Shown here one piece after another: positions 34,149 to 44,832 of a stretch of DNA of 64,000 nt. Position numbers and translations under genes: made by a program. The notes beneath the pieces are model-generated. The model was not told the origin of the DNA and ran no database searches. It saw only the letters and a list, made by a program, of their open reading frames with translations. The stretch covers positions 22,928,861 to 22,992,860 of the forward strand of contig CM064712.1 of the NCBI GenBank assembly GCA_032717465.1, read 5' to 3'. This DNA is from Coenobita brevimanus (taxonomy: Eukaryota; Arthropoda; Malacostraca; Decapoda; Coenobitidae). Each line of letters starts with the position of its first letter. Positions within the stretch are counted from its first letter, which is position 1.

Positions 34149-34695
34149 TACTGTACACAACACTCTCTTCACTATAAGGATGTTTGAAATTTCCACTGCA
34201 TAATGATGTATAAAATATGGAGTAAATTAAAACATGGGTTCAATGGGGATATGTTTTTTGTCTCGGGTCACCTATTCAACAGTGAAAAAATAAGTCACAT
34301 CTCAGGTACACTGGCAGTAATTTCCCTTCACTTGCTGTTTACCATCAAAAATACTTATAAAAACAAGTGTGCAACTCAGCTCAAGTGGCAGTAATTTGGC
34401 TTCAGTGCAGTTCACTTGCTGGTTGACCTGCACCACCACACTAGTGTTGCATCACTGACACCAACACACCTGATAAGGCTCAGTACAAAGGCTGTCTTGC
34501 AACAAACAAAGGACTGGTTTTGTACATGGCTGATTGTGTATGTGAAACAACAACTGTGTACTGTGTGTGAGGCTTTGTACACGACCATCACCATCAGTTG
34601 GTTGAAGGGAAAAATATAGCACGTATCAATAAAGGTACAACTTTTTAGTCATTGTAATTATAAGGGAACTATCACAGTCTGGTTCATTGTTTAAG

Positions 34696-34732
<37 letters not shown>
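33281..34732. repeat. Second foldback, ~1.45 kb, bounded by CA and TG tracts
   Basis: Arms 33281-33864 and about 34178-34732, spacer 33865-34177. The left end is (CA)n then TCCTTATACAGTGAACC. The right end is the mirror, GGTTCATTGTTTAAGGA then (TG)n. The interior arms match over about 490 bp (for example CCAACTGATGGTGATGGTCG against its complement). The spacer holds CT and CA tracts. Identity is roughly 85-90 percent by eye. No coding role is seen; the short frames are mirror images. Confidence 0.9.
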
Positions 34733-34733
<1 letters not shown>

Positions 34734-34872
34734 TTACCTATTTGTAGTATACAGGAATTGAGCAATGCTCGTGTTGTCCTGTCTCCATATCCACATTTAT
34801 CAAGTCTACCTTTACACACATGAATGTTTTTCTCATGCACCACCTCTTTGTCTGAGTCGTTCTAAATATTTA
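34734..34872 (-). mobile_element. CR1-like LINE 3' end fragment
   Basis: On the minus strand it ends CACGAGCATTGCTCAATTCC, TGTATACTACAAATAGGTAA, like the termini of CR1-A and CR1-B. It is non-coding and lies between the second foldback and the CR1-A tail. Confidence 0.65.
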
Positions 34873-34906
34873 AGAATATACCTAATTGTGATATACACGG
34901 AATGTA

Positions 34907-36877
34907 CTATGCTCGTGGGTTTCCGTCGCTGTTTCTCAATAAGTCGAATTTAACTTTAAACTCGTTTAATTTTTTAGACTGGACGATCTCTTTGTCCAGG
35001 CTATTCCATAAGTCTATACTTCTGTAAGGAAAGCTATATTTCTTGATATCCTTCAAGCAGCTTGACTTTTTCAATTTCATTCCATGTCCTCTTGTTGCTC
35101 TCTTATCCCATACAAACAGATCTTCTTTGTCAATTTTATCTACTCCCACCATGGTCCTGAACACCGCAATCATGTCTCCCCTCTTTCTCCTTTCCTCTAA
35201 CGAAGGCAAATCCAGTTTTTCCAGCCTCTCTCTGTATGACAGGTCTGTCAGACTAGGGACCATCTTGGTTGCTGTTCTTTGTATTCTCTCAATCTTGTTT
35301 ATATCTTTCTTTTTGTGTGGGGACCACACTACCGCTGCATATTCTAACCTGGGGCGGATCATGGCCACTATCAATTTTTTCATCATTTCCTCATCCATAT
35401 AATGAAATGCTACTCTTATGTTAGTCAAGAGCTTATAAGTCTCTCCAACTATCTTGTTAATGTGCTTTTCTGGTGACAAACTATCTTGGACCAGCACTCC
35501 CAAATCTTTCTCTTCTCTCCTTTTTGTGATTAATTCATTACCCAAAAAATAATTCAGTGATGGTCTCCTGGTACTTTTACCCATTTCCAATATTTTACAT
35601 TTCTTTACATTAAATTTCATTTCCCACGTCCGGCTCCAATTGTGTATCCTATCCAAATCCTCCTGCAGTATTTTACAATCCTCCTCAACCTCTATCTTCC
35701 TCAAGATCTTTACATCATCAGCAAACAGACTCGCATAACTGTTCACTCCATCTACCATATCATTTACGTAAATCAGGAACATTACTGGCGCCAACACTGA
35801 ACCTTGAGGGACTCCACTTGTTACTTCCCTCCATCCAGACATCTTTTCCTTTATTACTGTCCTCATTTGTCTGTCTCTCAAAAAGTCTCTCATCCATTCC
35901 AGAAGTTTCCCCTTTAGTCCTCCTATATATTCTAGTTTCCACATTAGTCTCTTATGAGGTACCTTGTCAAAGGCCTTCTCTAAGTCTAAGTACACACAAT
36001 CCACCCAACCATCTCTCTCCTGTACCACATCAATCGCTCTTGAGTAAAAGCTCAACAAATCTGAAACACATGACCTTCCACTTCTGAATCCAAACTGACA
36101 TTCAGCCAAAATATTCATCTCTTCCAGATATTTTATCCATCTGTCTTTCAGGATTCTCTCACACAATTTTGCGACCATGCTGGTTAGAGACACTGGTCTA
36201 TAATTCAGGGGTTCTTCCTTATTTCCTCCCTTGTAAATTGGTACCACATTTGCCCTCTTCCATTCTTTTGGCACTTTCCCCTCTTCCAGTGAGCATACAA
36301 TTAAGCTGTGAATTTTATCCGCCAGTTGTTCTCTGCATTCCTTCAGTACCCAATTAGAAATTCCATCAGGTCCTGGGGCTTTCCTTACATCTTGAGTTTC
36401 CAGTAATTTATACACTTCCTGCACCTCCACTTTTATATCTTTCATCACCGGAACATTTCTAATCACTCCCTCCCCTTCCACAAGCTCCTTTTCTTTAGTG
36501 AAAACTGACTGGAGACGTTTGTTCATTATTTCTGCTTGCATTGCCGCATCCTTAAAGACCTCTCCATCTACTTTCAGCTTGGTGATTCCTTCCTTTTGTT
36601 TCAGTTTGCCATTAACAAATCTATAAAACAGTTTGGGTTCATCCTTGCATTTGTCAATTATACCTTTTTCAAAATTCCTTTCTTCTTCCCTACGTATTCT
36701 TGTGTATTCGTTTCTTGTTCTTTTATATTCTTCCTTTGTTCTGTCGTTACCTCTCTTTCTCCAATTGTTCCACACCTTATCTCTCTTTTTTTTGGCTATC
36801 ATACACCTTCTATTAAACCACTCCTTTTTCCTGTTTTCTTTCCCTCTTACTCTTGGTACAAATTTTTCCACTCCCAA
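34907..36877 (-). CDS. CR1-A ORF2, reverse transcriptase part (656 codons)
   Basis: An uninterrupted frame holds the linker, RT palm and thumb. Visible blocks: AKKKRDKVWNNWRKRGNDR (start); EWKRANVVPIYKGGNKEEP, LNYRPVSLTSMVAKLCERIL; ECQFGFRSGRSCVSDLL; YLDLEKAFDKVPHKRLMWKL (motif A Asp); VTSGVPQGSVLAPVMFLIYV (motif B); SLFADDVKIL (motif C, FADD); EKDLGVLVQDSLSPEKHI; and a C-terminus with ERLEKLDLPSLEERRKRGDM and YRSIDLWNSL. The true ORF2 start lies upstream in the endonuclease region. Coding continues upstream without a break to about 36955, where a shift joins the endonuclease frame. The catalytic residues are intact, so this part decayed little. Confidence 0.9.
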   Translation of the reverse strand: MGVEKFVPRVRGKENRKKEWFNRRCMIAKKKRDKVWNNWRKRGNDRTKEEYKRTRNEYTRIRREEERNFEKGIIDKCKDEPKLFYRFVNGKLKQKEGITKLKVDGEVFKDAAMQAEIMNKRLQSVFTKEKELVEGEGVIRNVPVMKDIKVEVQEVYKLLETQDVRKAPGPDGISNWVLKECREQLADKIHSLIVCSLEEGKVPKEWKRANVVPIYKGGNKEEPLNYRPVSLTSMVAKLCERILKDRWIKYLEEMNILAECQFGFRSGRSCVSDLLSFYSRAIDVVQERDGWVDCVYLDLEKAFDKVPHKRLMWKLEYIGGLKGKLLEWMRDFLRDRQMRTVIKEKMSGWREVTSGVPQGSVLAPVMFLIYVNDMVDGVNSYASLFADDVKILRKIEVEEDCKILQEDLDRIHNWSRTWEMKFNVKKCKILEMGKSTRRPSLNYFLGNELITKRREEKDLGVLVQDSLSPEKHINKIVGETYKLLTNIRVAFHYMDEEMMKKLIVAMIRPRLEYAAVVWSPHKKKDINKIERIQRTATKMVPSLTDLSYRERLEKLDLPSLEERRKRGDMIAVFRTMVGVDKIDKEDLFVWDKRATRGHGMKLKKSSCLKDIKKYSFPYRSIDLWNSLDKEIVQSKKLNEFKVKFDLLRNSDGNPRA

Positions 36878-36888
36878 ATTATAGAGGT

Positions 36889-37885
36889 CTAGAAAGATAT
36901 CCCACTTCCTCTGTATCTCTCTTGTTTCTCTGAATTTTCTCCAATCCGCATTTTCAAAAAGTTTCTCAATCCTGTAAAATTTGCTTTGCCAAAGTTGTAT
37001 CTTCCCTGTCTATGAAGCTCGTCTCTTGGCTCAACGTTTCCTATTAACATCTGGAACTCAATGACCACGTGATCACTTTTTCCCAAAGGACAGAGATATT
37101 CCAATGATTCTATTACATCGGGTTCTTTGGTGAACAGTAAATCTAACCTTGCTGGTGTGTCCTCACCTCGAAACCGTGTCTCTTCTTTGACCCACTGCGT
37201 CATCACATTATTCATTATTATATTTAATAACATAGTACCCCACGAATCCTCGCCGCCTCCCGAGTACCATTCCTCCCAGTTCACCTCTTTACAATTAAAG
37301 TCACCCACCAAAATTATATTATTGCTTTTCTCAATTATTTTTTGCAAGTAGCTAGCCATATCTGACAACATCTCATGGTATTCGTCATCCTTCCATGCTC
37401 TCGTCTTTGGGGAACATACACTACCACCATATCTCTCTTAACATTCTCTCCAGTTTCTAATTTCATATATATCACTTCAGCCCTGCCTTCTCCCATTTCC
37501 ACAGTATCTACATTTATGTTGTTCTTCACTGCTATCATCACTCCTCCTCCCTTTTTTCTTTTCTGTCTTTTCTCCACAGTTTGTATTTACCATCTCCCAA
37601 ATGAACATCAATATCTTCTCTTAATTTGGTCTCTACAAAGCACATGACATCAGGTTCATGCTCTCTCAAGAAATCATTAATTTCGATCCTTGTCGATATG
37701 AAACCATCAACATTAGTATATATCACCTTCAAATTATTTTTGACATTATTAATACCCTCTTCTCTCCTACTCTCTGTCCGTACCACTTCCTCAACTTCTG
37801 ATCTTTCACAACCATCCCCCCTAGTTTCCTTCACTTCTATTTCCTTAAATACCATTTCCTTACTTTCATATCCAATACTCTCCAA
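36889..37885 (-). pseudogene. CR1-A ORF2, apurinic-type endonuclease part (frameshifted)
   Basis: Three overlapping frames together give an endonuclease/exonuclease/phosphatase domain. 37885-37538 has LKVIYTNVDGFISTRIEIND and CFVETKL (Asn and Glu blocks). 37577-37335 has GGGVMIAVKNNINVD and VVVYVPQR. 37371-36889 has IILVGDFNCKEVNWEEW (Asp/Asn block), RLDLLFTKEPD and GKSDHVVIEF (SDH block). Breaks lie near 37560, 37365 and 36955. All catalytic blocks are readable, so the decay is recent or partly due to sequencing errors in homopolymers. Confidence 0.85.
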
Positions 37886-38730
37886 AAAAAAGTATTACGT
37901 TCTTCCTCTGTCCTCTTATCATTTTTTTCCTTTACTTCTTCCTTTAATGATTTTAAAACTTCTCTTTCTTCTTCATTCAGATCTTTTCTTATTATAATAT
38001 TTTCCATCCCCGCCTCTTTGCTTAATTTCCAGGTCACTTTAAGTATCTCATTTATTACACTTTCTGATGTAAACTTGACTCTCATTGGTCTTGTTTCCCC
38101 TTTCTTATAAGGCCCTATCCTCCTTACTTCCTCAATTTCTTTTACCCACTTGTCTCCTTCGGGGTCAATCTTGCCTAATATTCCTCTCACCATGTTCGTG
38201 TCTCCCTCTAGTCTTGCGAACCTAACCTTTTCTTCCTCTTCCCTGTTTCCAAATACTACCACACATCTGTTCCTTTCTACAGTTTCTCTCACTATTTTCT
38301 CTTTTTTCTTCAGTATTTTCACTACATTTTCTTCCATTTCTTTCTTGTTCATTTCCCTTTCTTCCTGGATGATCTCTCTTAAGCTGACCACTTCTTTCTG
38401 TTCTTCTTCTACGTGTGCCCACTTTGCCTTGTGTTCTTCTAGTACATTACTCACCTTCTCCGTTTTATTAGTACTCTCTTCAAGTTTCCTCCTCAGTTCA
38501 ACATTTTCCCTCTTCAAATTCTTAATCTCTTCATTGGCTGTTTCGTTGGACTGGATTAGACTCTGTATGGTGGTTTCCGTATTTCCTGACACATCCTTTA
38601 TCACTAGATTCTCTACTTTTTTTTCGAGTTCACTAATCCTCATAATTAATGTTTTCACCAGATCCATGACATTAGTATTAGCATCAAATCCTTGAAATTC
38701 CATTCCCTCATTGTTTACATTTTCGGCCAT
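37837..38730 (-). CDS. CR1-A ORF1 (297 codons), coiled-coil protein
   Basis: It starts at an ATG (38730) and is open throughout. Residues about 25-140 are a heptad-rich coiled coil (ISELEKKVENLVI, IKNLKRENVELRRKLEEST). The second half (about 155-260) reads RNRCVVVFGN, VRRIGPYKKGETRPMRVKFT and IIIRKDLNEEEREVLKSLK, like the RRM-type and C-terminal domains of LINE ORF1 proteins, which bind element RNA as trimers. It overlaps the 5' end of the ORF2 frame by about 50 bp. The assignment rests on position and architecture; I did not see a CCHC knuckle. Confidence 0.8.
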   Translation of the reverse strand: MAENVNNEGMEFQGFDANTNVMDLVKTLIMRISELEKKVENLVIKDVSGNTETTIQSLIQSNETANEEIKNLKRENVELRRKLEESTNKTEKVSNVLEEHKAKWAHVEEEQKEVVSLREIIQEEREMNKKEMEENVVKILKKKEKIVRETVERNRCVVVFGNREEEEKVRFARLEGDTNMVRGILGKIDPEGDKWVKEIEEVRRIGPYKKGETRPMRVKFTSESVINEILKVTWKLSKEAGMENIIIRKDLNEEEREVLKSLKEEVKEKNDKRTEEERNTFFWRVLDMKVRKWYLRK

Positions 38731-38944
38731 CTTTAACGTACCGGTAAAGTACCTAAACAGCTGTTACCGAATAAGCCACAAACATTCATGTATACTATTG
38801 CCAACAAATCTTTACATTTTTGGTAGTCTACCAACTTTCATTATTTTAAATTTAAAGAAAGACCCTAGGAGACAGGACAGACAAAATTCCTGGAACTACT
38901 CAAGGTTAGGAGCGATGCCTGGGACGACCTCTCTCTCCGGCGGT

Positions 38945-38945
<1 letters not shown>

Positions 38946-39006
<61 letters not shown>

Positions 39007-39060
39007 TGTGGTGTGGTGTGGTGTGATGTGATGTGATGTGGTGTTGTGTGGTGTGGGGGG
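38946..39060. repeat. (GT)n with GTGGT/GTGAT continuation
   Basis: Pure GT to about 39004, then GTGGT and GTGAT pentamers and a G run. Confidence 0.95.
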
Positions 39061-39189
39061 GGGTCTACTGTACACACATACAAACTATAACCACACCAAT
39101 ATATATGTACACATAAATGTGTGCAGCAGCACAAACTATTGACTTGTGATATGGTGCTTAAAGAATGAGTGATGAAAAAGAGGACTTGT

Positions 39190-41415
39190 GTACTTAGGAG
39201 GAAAATATGGAAGCTGAAAATCTAAGTAGTAAGGAATGCCTTCTATAGTGAGTTGAGGAGAGTGGTGGCTGAACAGGGAGCTGTAGACAGAGGTGTTAAT
39301 GAACAGTACAAAGCCCTCAAGAACAATCTCTTGAGAGTTACTGATGTAACATGTAGTTGGGCAAGAGGACCACCAAGACATAAAGTAACTTGGTGGTAGG
39401 ATGAGGGTGTAGAAAGCAGCAGTTAAGGAGAAAAGAAGGCTTTTCCGGGAATGGAAGAAGGGTGGTAGCAAGGAGGAATACTTGGTTGTCAAGCGTAGGG
39501 CTAGAAGAGAGGTATACAGGGCAAAGTCTGAGTCACAGAGACTTTTACTTGATAACCTAAATCATGGGGAAGGGAAATATATGATATATAAGGTGGCAAA
39601 TCAGATGAAGAGGGATAATCAGGAAATTATAGGTGAGCAGTGTGTGAAGAATGATGATGGAAGGGTAGTGGTGAACAGTGAGGATATTAAAGATGCATGG
39701 AGAGAGCATTATAGTCTGTTGTTGAATGAGGAGTCTGACTGGGACAGGGAAGGTTTGGAGCCAGTAGATCCAGTGTTTGGCCCTTGGCCTTTGATTGATG
39801 CTGCTACTGTGAGTGAGGCAATAGGCAGGATGCAGGTGGGTTAACTGCCGAAATGTTGAAGGCCTCAGGCGATATAGGGGTGAATTTAGTCACTGACCTG
39901 ATAAATAGGATTATTTATGAGTGTGTTGTCCCAGATGATTGGCTGAAGAGTGTAATTGTAAATGTGTATAAAGGGAAGAGTGATGCCCAGGAAAGAGGAA
40001 ATTATAGAGGTATAAAGCTTTTAGATCAGATAATGAAGGTAATGGAGAGAGTTTTAGAAGATATGATTAGAGAAGAGAGTGAATATTGATGAGATGCAGT
40101 TTGGGTTTATGCCAGGTAGGGGGACCACTGATGCCATATTCATTGTTCGACGGCTTCAGGAAAAATATATAGGTAGGAGAAGGGATCTGTATTTTGTTTT
40201 TGTTGATTTGGAAAAGGCCTTTGATAGAGTCCCTAGAGAGGTGGTGAAGTGGGCAATGAGAAAGCTTGGCTTGGAGGAGTGGCTGTTTAGGGTGGTTATG
40301 GCTATGTATGTGGGTGCTCGCACCCAGGTAAGAGTGAATGGAGATTTGAGCGATGAGTTTTCTGTGAATGTTGGTGTGCATCAGGGGTCAGTTTTGAGTC
40401 CCATGTTATTTATCATGGTACTTGAAGCCCTCTCACGTGACTTTAGAAATGGACTCCCGTGGGAGATGTTGTATGCTGATGATTTGGTGTTGATTCCAGA
40501 GAAGAAAGGGAGGCAGAGGAAAGGTTTAGGAAGTGGAGAGATGGTATGGGGTACAAGGGCTTAAGGGTAAATGCAGATAAAACAAATGTGATGATATCTA
40601 GGGTTGGTGGCAGTACTGTCAAAGATAAGGGAGAGTGACCATGTGCAGTTTGCCACAAGGGCGTGGCAAGTAATTCCATCCAGTGCGGTGTTTGTGATAA
40701 ATGAGTGCACAAGAGATGTAGTGGTATCAGAAGTAGACTGCGAGATAATGCTGATTTTATGTGTACGGCGTGTCGGGGAGAGCAGGTGGAGATTGTCAGA
40801 CGTGAAAGGATTGAACTTGCTGGTGAATCTCTTGAGTGTGTGGAAGAGTTTTGTTATTTGGAAGACATGTTGTATGCTGGAGGTGGGGCTGGAGCTAGCT
40901 CTGTGGCTAGGGTGAGAAGTGGTTGGAAGAAGTTCAGGGAGCTGTTGCCTCTTCTGACATTGAAAAGGCTCTCCCTATGTGCTAAGAGATCTTTGTATGC
41001 AGCATGTGTTAGGAGTGTAATGCTGTATGGTAGTGAGACCTGGGCAGTAGAGGAGGAGGATATTTGGCGGCTCAGACGTACAGAAATGACAATGATTAGG
41101 TGGATGTGCAGTGCGTCCCTGAGTCCAAGGCCTGGAGGGGCTGGGTTTACGATGGAAGAGTTGAGAGGTAGGATGGGACTGGAGTGTATTGGTGTTGTGA
41201 TGAGAAGAGGTAGATTGAGGTGGTTTGGACATGTGCAGAGGATGGGGGAAGATAATTGGGTGAGGAGGGTCAGAAGTGTTAATATTGGGAGTGGGGTTAT
41301 GAGGGGCGGACCGAGAAAGACATGGGACAAGGTCATTAAGTGTGACCTCAGGGTTAAGGGACTGAACAGGGAGGCTGCAATGGATCGTGCAGTGTGGAGA
41401 ACCGCCATTAGGTGA
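39190..41415 (+). pseudogene. RTE-2 reverse transcriptase with internal Cys/His motif, broken
   Basis: Pieces: 39190-39480 (WARGPPRHKVTWW, with stops); 39482-39844 (KSESQRLLLDNLNHGEGKYM); 39853-40089 (VVPDDWLKSVIVNVYKGKSD, ERGNYRGIKLLDQIMKVMER); 40079-40564 (QFGFMPGRGTTDAIFIVRRL, FVFVDLEKAFDRVPREVVKW with motif A Asp, GVHQGSVLSPMLFIMVLEAL, MLYADDLVLI with motif C YADD); and 40705-41415 (FCYLEDMLYAGGGAG, SVMLYGSETWAVEEEDIWRL, GRLRWFGHVQRMGEDNWVRR). Between 40600 and 40800 a Cys-rich stretch reads CDK then HKRCSGIRSRLRDNADFMCT, like the zinc-finger insert of related elements. Several shifts and an in-frame stop make it inactive. Confidence 0.88.
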
Positions 41416-41460
41416 CCAAGGCCGACGCATGCAAGCATGTTGGAGCCTTTAAAAACAAAA
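39190..41460 (+). mobile_element. RTE-2 LINE, 5'-truncated
   Basis: RT ORF in pieces followed by the 3' end CCGCCATTAGGTGACCAAGG and GTTGGAGCCTTTAAAAAC. No endonuclease is seen. The 3' end is the source type for fragments at 8795, 14425, 16078, 16835, 44708 and 46670. Confidence 0.88.
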
Positions 41461-41578
41461 CAAAAAGAAACTTACACATACACAAACTCCACAAGCAAAC
41501 AACCATACATACTTCATACACTATACCCACACATAAAGAGAGGCCTCTCACACACACACACACACAGACACACACAGA

Positions 41579-41614
<36 letters not shown>

Positions 41615-41777
41615 TATACATAAGTTAGATACACTTATAATAATATATACATACACCATAACCACACATACATATTTGTACATACACATATATACATATA
41701 GACATCATATACACGCATACCATCAATCATTTATACAGAGATTGCTGATAAACATGGAGTGGGAAGGACCCTCTCTC

Positions 41778-41827
<50 letters not shown>

Positions 41828-41834
41828 ACATTTT
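41461..41834. repeat. (CA)n and (GT)n microsatellites
   Basis: CA run at about 41551-41611, GT run at 41780-41824, with AT-rich spacer between. No gene. Confidence 0.9.
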
Positions 41835-42240
41835 TTTTTAATGCATGAACAAGGAACCAAAGACCACGAGCCCGCAAACTGTTCCTTCCAAGAAAAAAAA
41901 AAAAAAACAATACAAAGGAGAGCCAAATTCAAAATCCGTTCATATCGAGATGCCTGAACACACTGTGTATAAAAGACCGGAGGTCATAGGCAGTAGGAAA
42001 TAAAAACACAGGAAGACAGTTCCAGAGCTGACCTGTTGCATACATAAAGGACTGGGAGGGTTAACACTTGCATTTGAGACCTGAACAGAAAAGGGATGAG
42101 AGTTTGCTGCTAGACTGGTGTTATTTAATGATACACCTGATGGATCCTACATGCAGTTAACATGAGAGTAAACAATGTGCTGATACTAAGATGCCTGGAC
42201 ACATTTTTAAAAGACTGGAGGTTAAAGTCAGTGGGAAAGA
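41835..42240 (+). repeat. Dispersed repeat with internal A-run (as at 32566)
   Basis: GGAACCAAAGACCACGAGC, an A run at 41889-41906, CATATCGAGATGCCTGAACA, and a second partial unit near 42185 (AGATGCCTGGACACATTTTT). Confidence 0.6.
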
Positions 42241-42429
42241 CAGTTGTGTATAGAGACAGACAGCTGCATAAATGGTTAGTATAAAGATGGATGAATAGGC
42301 ACATGTATGAAGAGGTACACAGAGACAGATGAAGAGGTGGTTCAATATGCAGACATATATACTAACACACATAATACTAATAATACTAATACTACTAATA
42401 ATAATGATAACAATAATAATACAGTAGCA

Positions 42430-42945
42430 ATAATTCATCCATTCATCATCTAATCCTATGTTGCCTAACGAGGAGCGTAGAAGCCCGGGGCTAGGCAAGT
42501 TGGTCCTGACATTTAAGATGAGAGTGACCAGCCTCACTCATCCCTGAGTGGCATTACGTGAGCAATAAACCCCAACCACCCCTTGGATATGAACCTTCAC
42601 CGGCTCAATCTGATTGGAGCGCCTAATTACCCACTAAACCACCAGGCGCCATAATTTTGTTATATGGTTACCACCCAGCGTAGTAAATGGTTTCCTGGTG
42701 TACAGGAAACCTTTTGGCTTGTCCCTCAGTGTAGAGTCACCCACAGGCAGAAGGAAGGGGAAAGAATGAAGGAAAGAAAGACAGAAGAGGGAGTGTAAAG
42801 CCACCCACCAGCAAAAGAAGAGGAAAGAATGAAGGAATAGGAAAGAGAGAAGAGGAAGGAAGGAAGGAAGAGAGGAAAAGACAGACACCCAAAGCAACAC
42901 TACACTGAGTGAGTGGATGGTGAGCACCCTCACCTACCACCAGTA
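42430..42945 (-). mobile_element. SINE-A composite element
   Basis: On the minus strand: an end block (TCACCATCCACTCACTC); a purine/pyrimidine VNTR of ~65-bp units (about 42720-42890); the hairpin at 42685-42715; a tRNA-like head starting GGCGCCTGGTGGTTTAGTGG near 42651, with B box-like GGTTCATATCC; a body; and a CATC/GATG tail at about 42435. Confidence 0.88.
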
Positions 42946-42947
42946 AC

Positions 42948-42985
<38 letters not shown>

Positions 42986-43090
42986 TCATCATCATCATCA
43001 AGACCTCTTTTCTCCCATAAAGAGGAGAGACTGGGTCTAGAGACAAACATCAGAATAATAATAATAGTAATGATAATAATAATAATCAAT
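42948..43090. repeat. (AAT)n, (ATC)n and a short anchored repeat
   Basis: AAT run, ATC run, then AAGACCTCTTTTCTCCCATA, a relative of the blocks at 44.2 and 46.9 kb, then more AAT. Confidence 0.75.
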
Positions 43091-43092
43091 CA

Positions 43093-43247
43093 ATTTATCT
43101 ACCTATAGCTTGATGCCTCAATCTGGTAAGGGGTGGCTGCAAACAAATTGCCTCCAAGTTGCCCTGTCCCCTGCTATTTTGCTGTCCTCCCTCCAACTCA
43201 CCCCCCCCTCTCTCATATACCTCTCTACTCCATCCCTCCATCTCATA
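43093..43247 (-). mobile_element. RTE-1 3' end fragment
   Basis: GGTAAGGGGTGGCTGCAAAC to CTCTCATATACCTCTC. 5'-truncated. Confidence 0.88.
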
Positions 43248-43482
43248 ATAAGAACAAGAGTATTAATAATAACAATAAATCAGCAGATATTTCAATAGTA
43301 CAGATTAATGGCAACAAAGTGAGCCACACACAACACAGATACACAATGAATCAGTCCAATCTGACACACACACACAAACATGTACTTCATGGTCTGCTTA
43401 ATGATAAGTTTGACCTAGAATTTTCCCATTATTAGACTGTGATAAATACAGTCTTAAAGACAGAGACATGGATAATATAAAT

Positions 43483-44005
43483 AGCCATCCATCCATCCAT
43501 CATCCAATCCTACATTGCCCCATGAGGAGCGTAGGAGACCGGGGCTAAGCTGTTGGTCCTGACATTTAAGATGACTGTGACCAGCCTCACTCATCCCTGA
43601 GTGGCATTACATGAGCAATCAACCCCAACCACCCCTTGGATATAAACCTTCACCGGCTCAATCCGATTGGAGCACAATAATTACTCACTAAACCACCAGG
43701 TGCCAAAATTTGGTTATATGGTTACCACCCAGTGTAGTAAATGGTTTCCTGGTGTACAGGAAACCATTTGGCTTGTCACTCAGTGTAAAGTCACCCACAG
43801 GCAGAAGTAAGAGGAAAGAATGAAGGAAAGACAGACAGAAGAGGGAGTGTAAAGTCACCTGTAGGCAGAAAGACAAGAAAATAATGAAGGAAAGACAGAA
43901 GAGGATGGAAGGACAGAAGGATGGAGGAGAGGAAAGGGCAGACACCCGACAGCAACACTACATCGAGTGAGTGGATGGTGACGCCCCCACCTACCACATT
44001 ATTAT
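43483..44005 (-). mobile_element. SINE-A composite element
   Basis: CATC tail at 43483-43505, tRNA-like head near 43630-43706, perfect hairpin 43739-43769 (13-bp stem, loop GTGTA), two VNTR units (43785-43905), end block to 44005. Confidence 0.92.
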
Positions 44006-44039
44006 TAATTATCAATTATTATTTTATTCTTAGGTCAAA

Positions 44040-44230
44040 AAATAAATTCTGGATGATGATAATGATGATGGTGTGGATATATGCACCTCATCCCATTCTT
44101 TGGTAGGGAAAGAGGTGATGATGATGATGATCTTACCTGTATCTTGTTTGTGTCTAAGTACTTATTGCTCTCTGGATCCTACCTTACCCCATATTTAGGC
44201 AGGAAAAAAGGTCTGCATGATGATGATGAA

Positions 44231-44269
<39 letters not shown>

Positions 44270-44348
44270 GACGATGATTTCTCATCCTACAGTTTTTTCT
44301 TGCTCTCTCGACTGTATCTTACTCTATCCTTGGGTGGGTAAAGAGGTT

Positions 44349-44383
<35 letters not shown>

Positions 44384-44400
44384 CACTATTCCTCATCCTA
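44040..44400. repeat. (GAT)n blocks with interleaved ~60-bp motif
   Basis: GAT runs at 44114-44130, 44216-44275 and 44350-44383, separated by related motifs (CTTACCCCATATTTAGGCAG; CTTACTCTATCCTTGGGTGG). An inverted relative is at 46925-47190. Translations are poly-Asp or poly-Met and are not genes. Confidence 0.85.
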
Positions 44401-44707
44401 CACATCAAGCCAGCCATTATAATACACACACACAGGTTGTCCTGGGAGGAAAGGTCATAACTTCTAAAACAGACAAATGAAGGAATTAAAAAGAAAAAAA
44501 AAGCTATATCAACTTGGTTTCAAATCTCAGTTGTCATGGAGCTGAACTTACTGATTACCTTTTGGGTAAATTATGAAACCAATTTTTGTCCATAAGATCA
44601 TCAATTACTGTAGCTTCAAAACAGTTGAAATTTGGACAAATGTTGAGTATTTTATTTTATTTTATTTTTTTTATATAATTCCTGCCTTTTTCATTTCCCA
44701 AACGTAT
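44401..44707. other. Unassigned spacer
   Basis: Nothing recognised. Confidence 0.35.
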
Positions 44708-44832
44708 GAGTGTAAAGTCAGAAATAAGGCACTGACTAGGGAGACTGCCAGAGATTAAGCAGTGTGAAGAGCCGCCATTAGGTGACCAAGGTTGATGCCT
44801 GCAAGCATGTTGGTGCCTTTACAAACAATACA
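44708..44832 (+). mobile_element. RTE-2 LINE 3' end fragment
   Basis: GGGAGACTGCCAGAGATTAA, CCGCCATTAGGTGACCAAGG and GTTGGTGCCTTTACAAAC. Confidence 0.9.

Larger units (their letters stand above)
34873..38740 (-). mobile_element. CR1-A, long CR1-like LINE
   Basis: ORF1 (37837-38730), an ORF2 endonuclease region broken by frameshifts (36889-37885) and an open RT frame (34907-36877) lie in order on the minus strand. The 3' end carries CACAATTAGGTATATTC near 34880-34896. The 5' UTR is not delimited; 38740-38945 shows no other gene. Among the LINEs here it has the most complete domain set. Confidence 0.9.

Noticed and set aside
38946..39060. GT/GTGGT tract as a telomeric sequence
   Set aside because: It is a plain dinucleotide run with degenerate extensions; arthropod telomeres are TTAGG.
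44081..44480. Acidic poly-Asp or poly-Met proteins
   Set aside because: These are translations of GAT runs.
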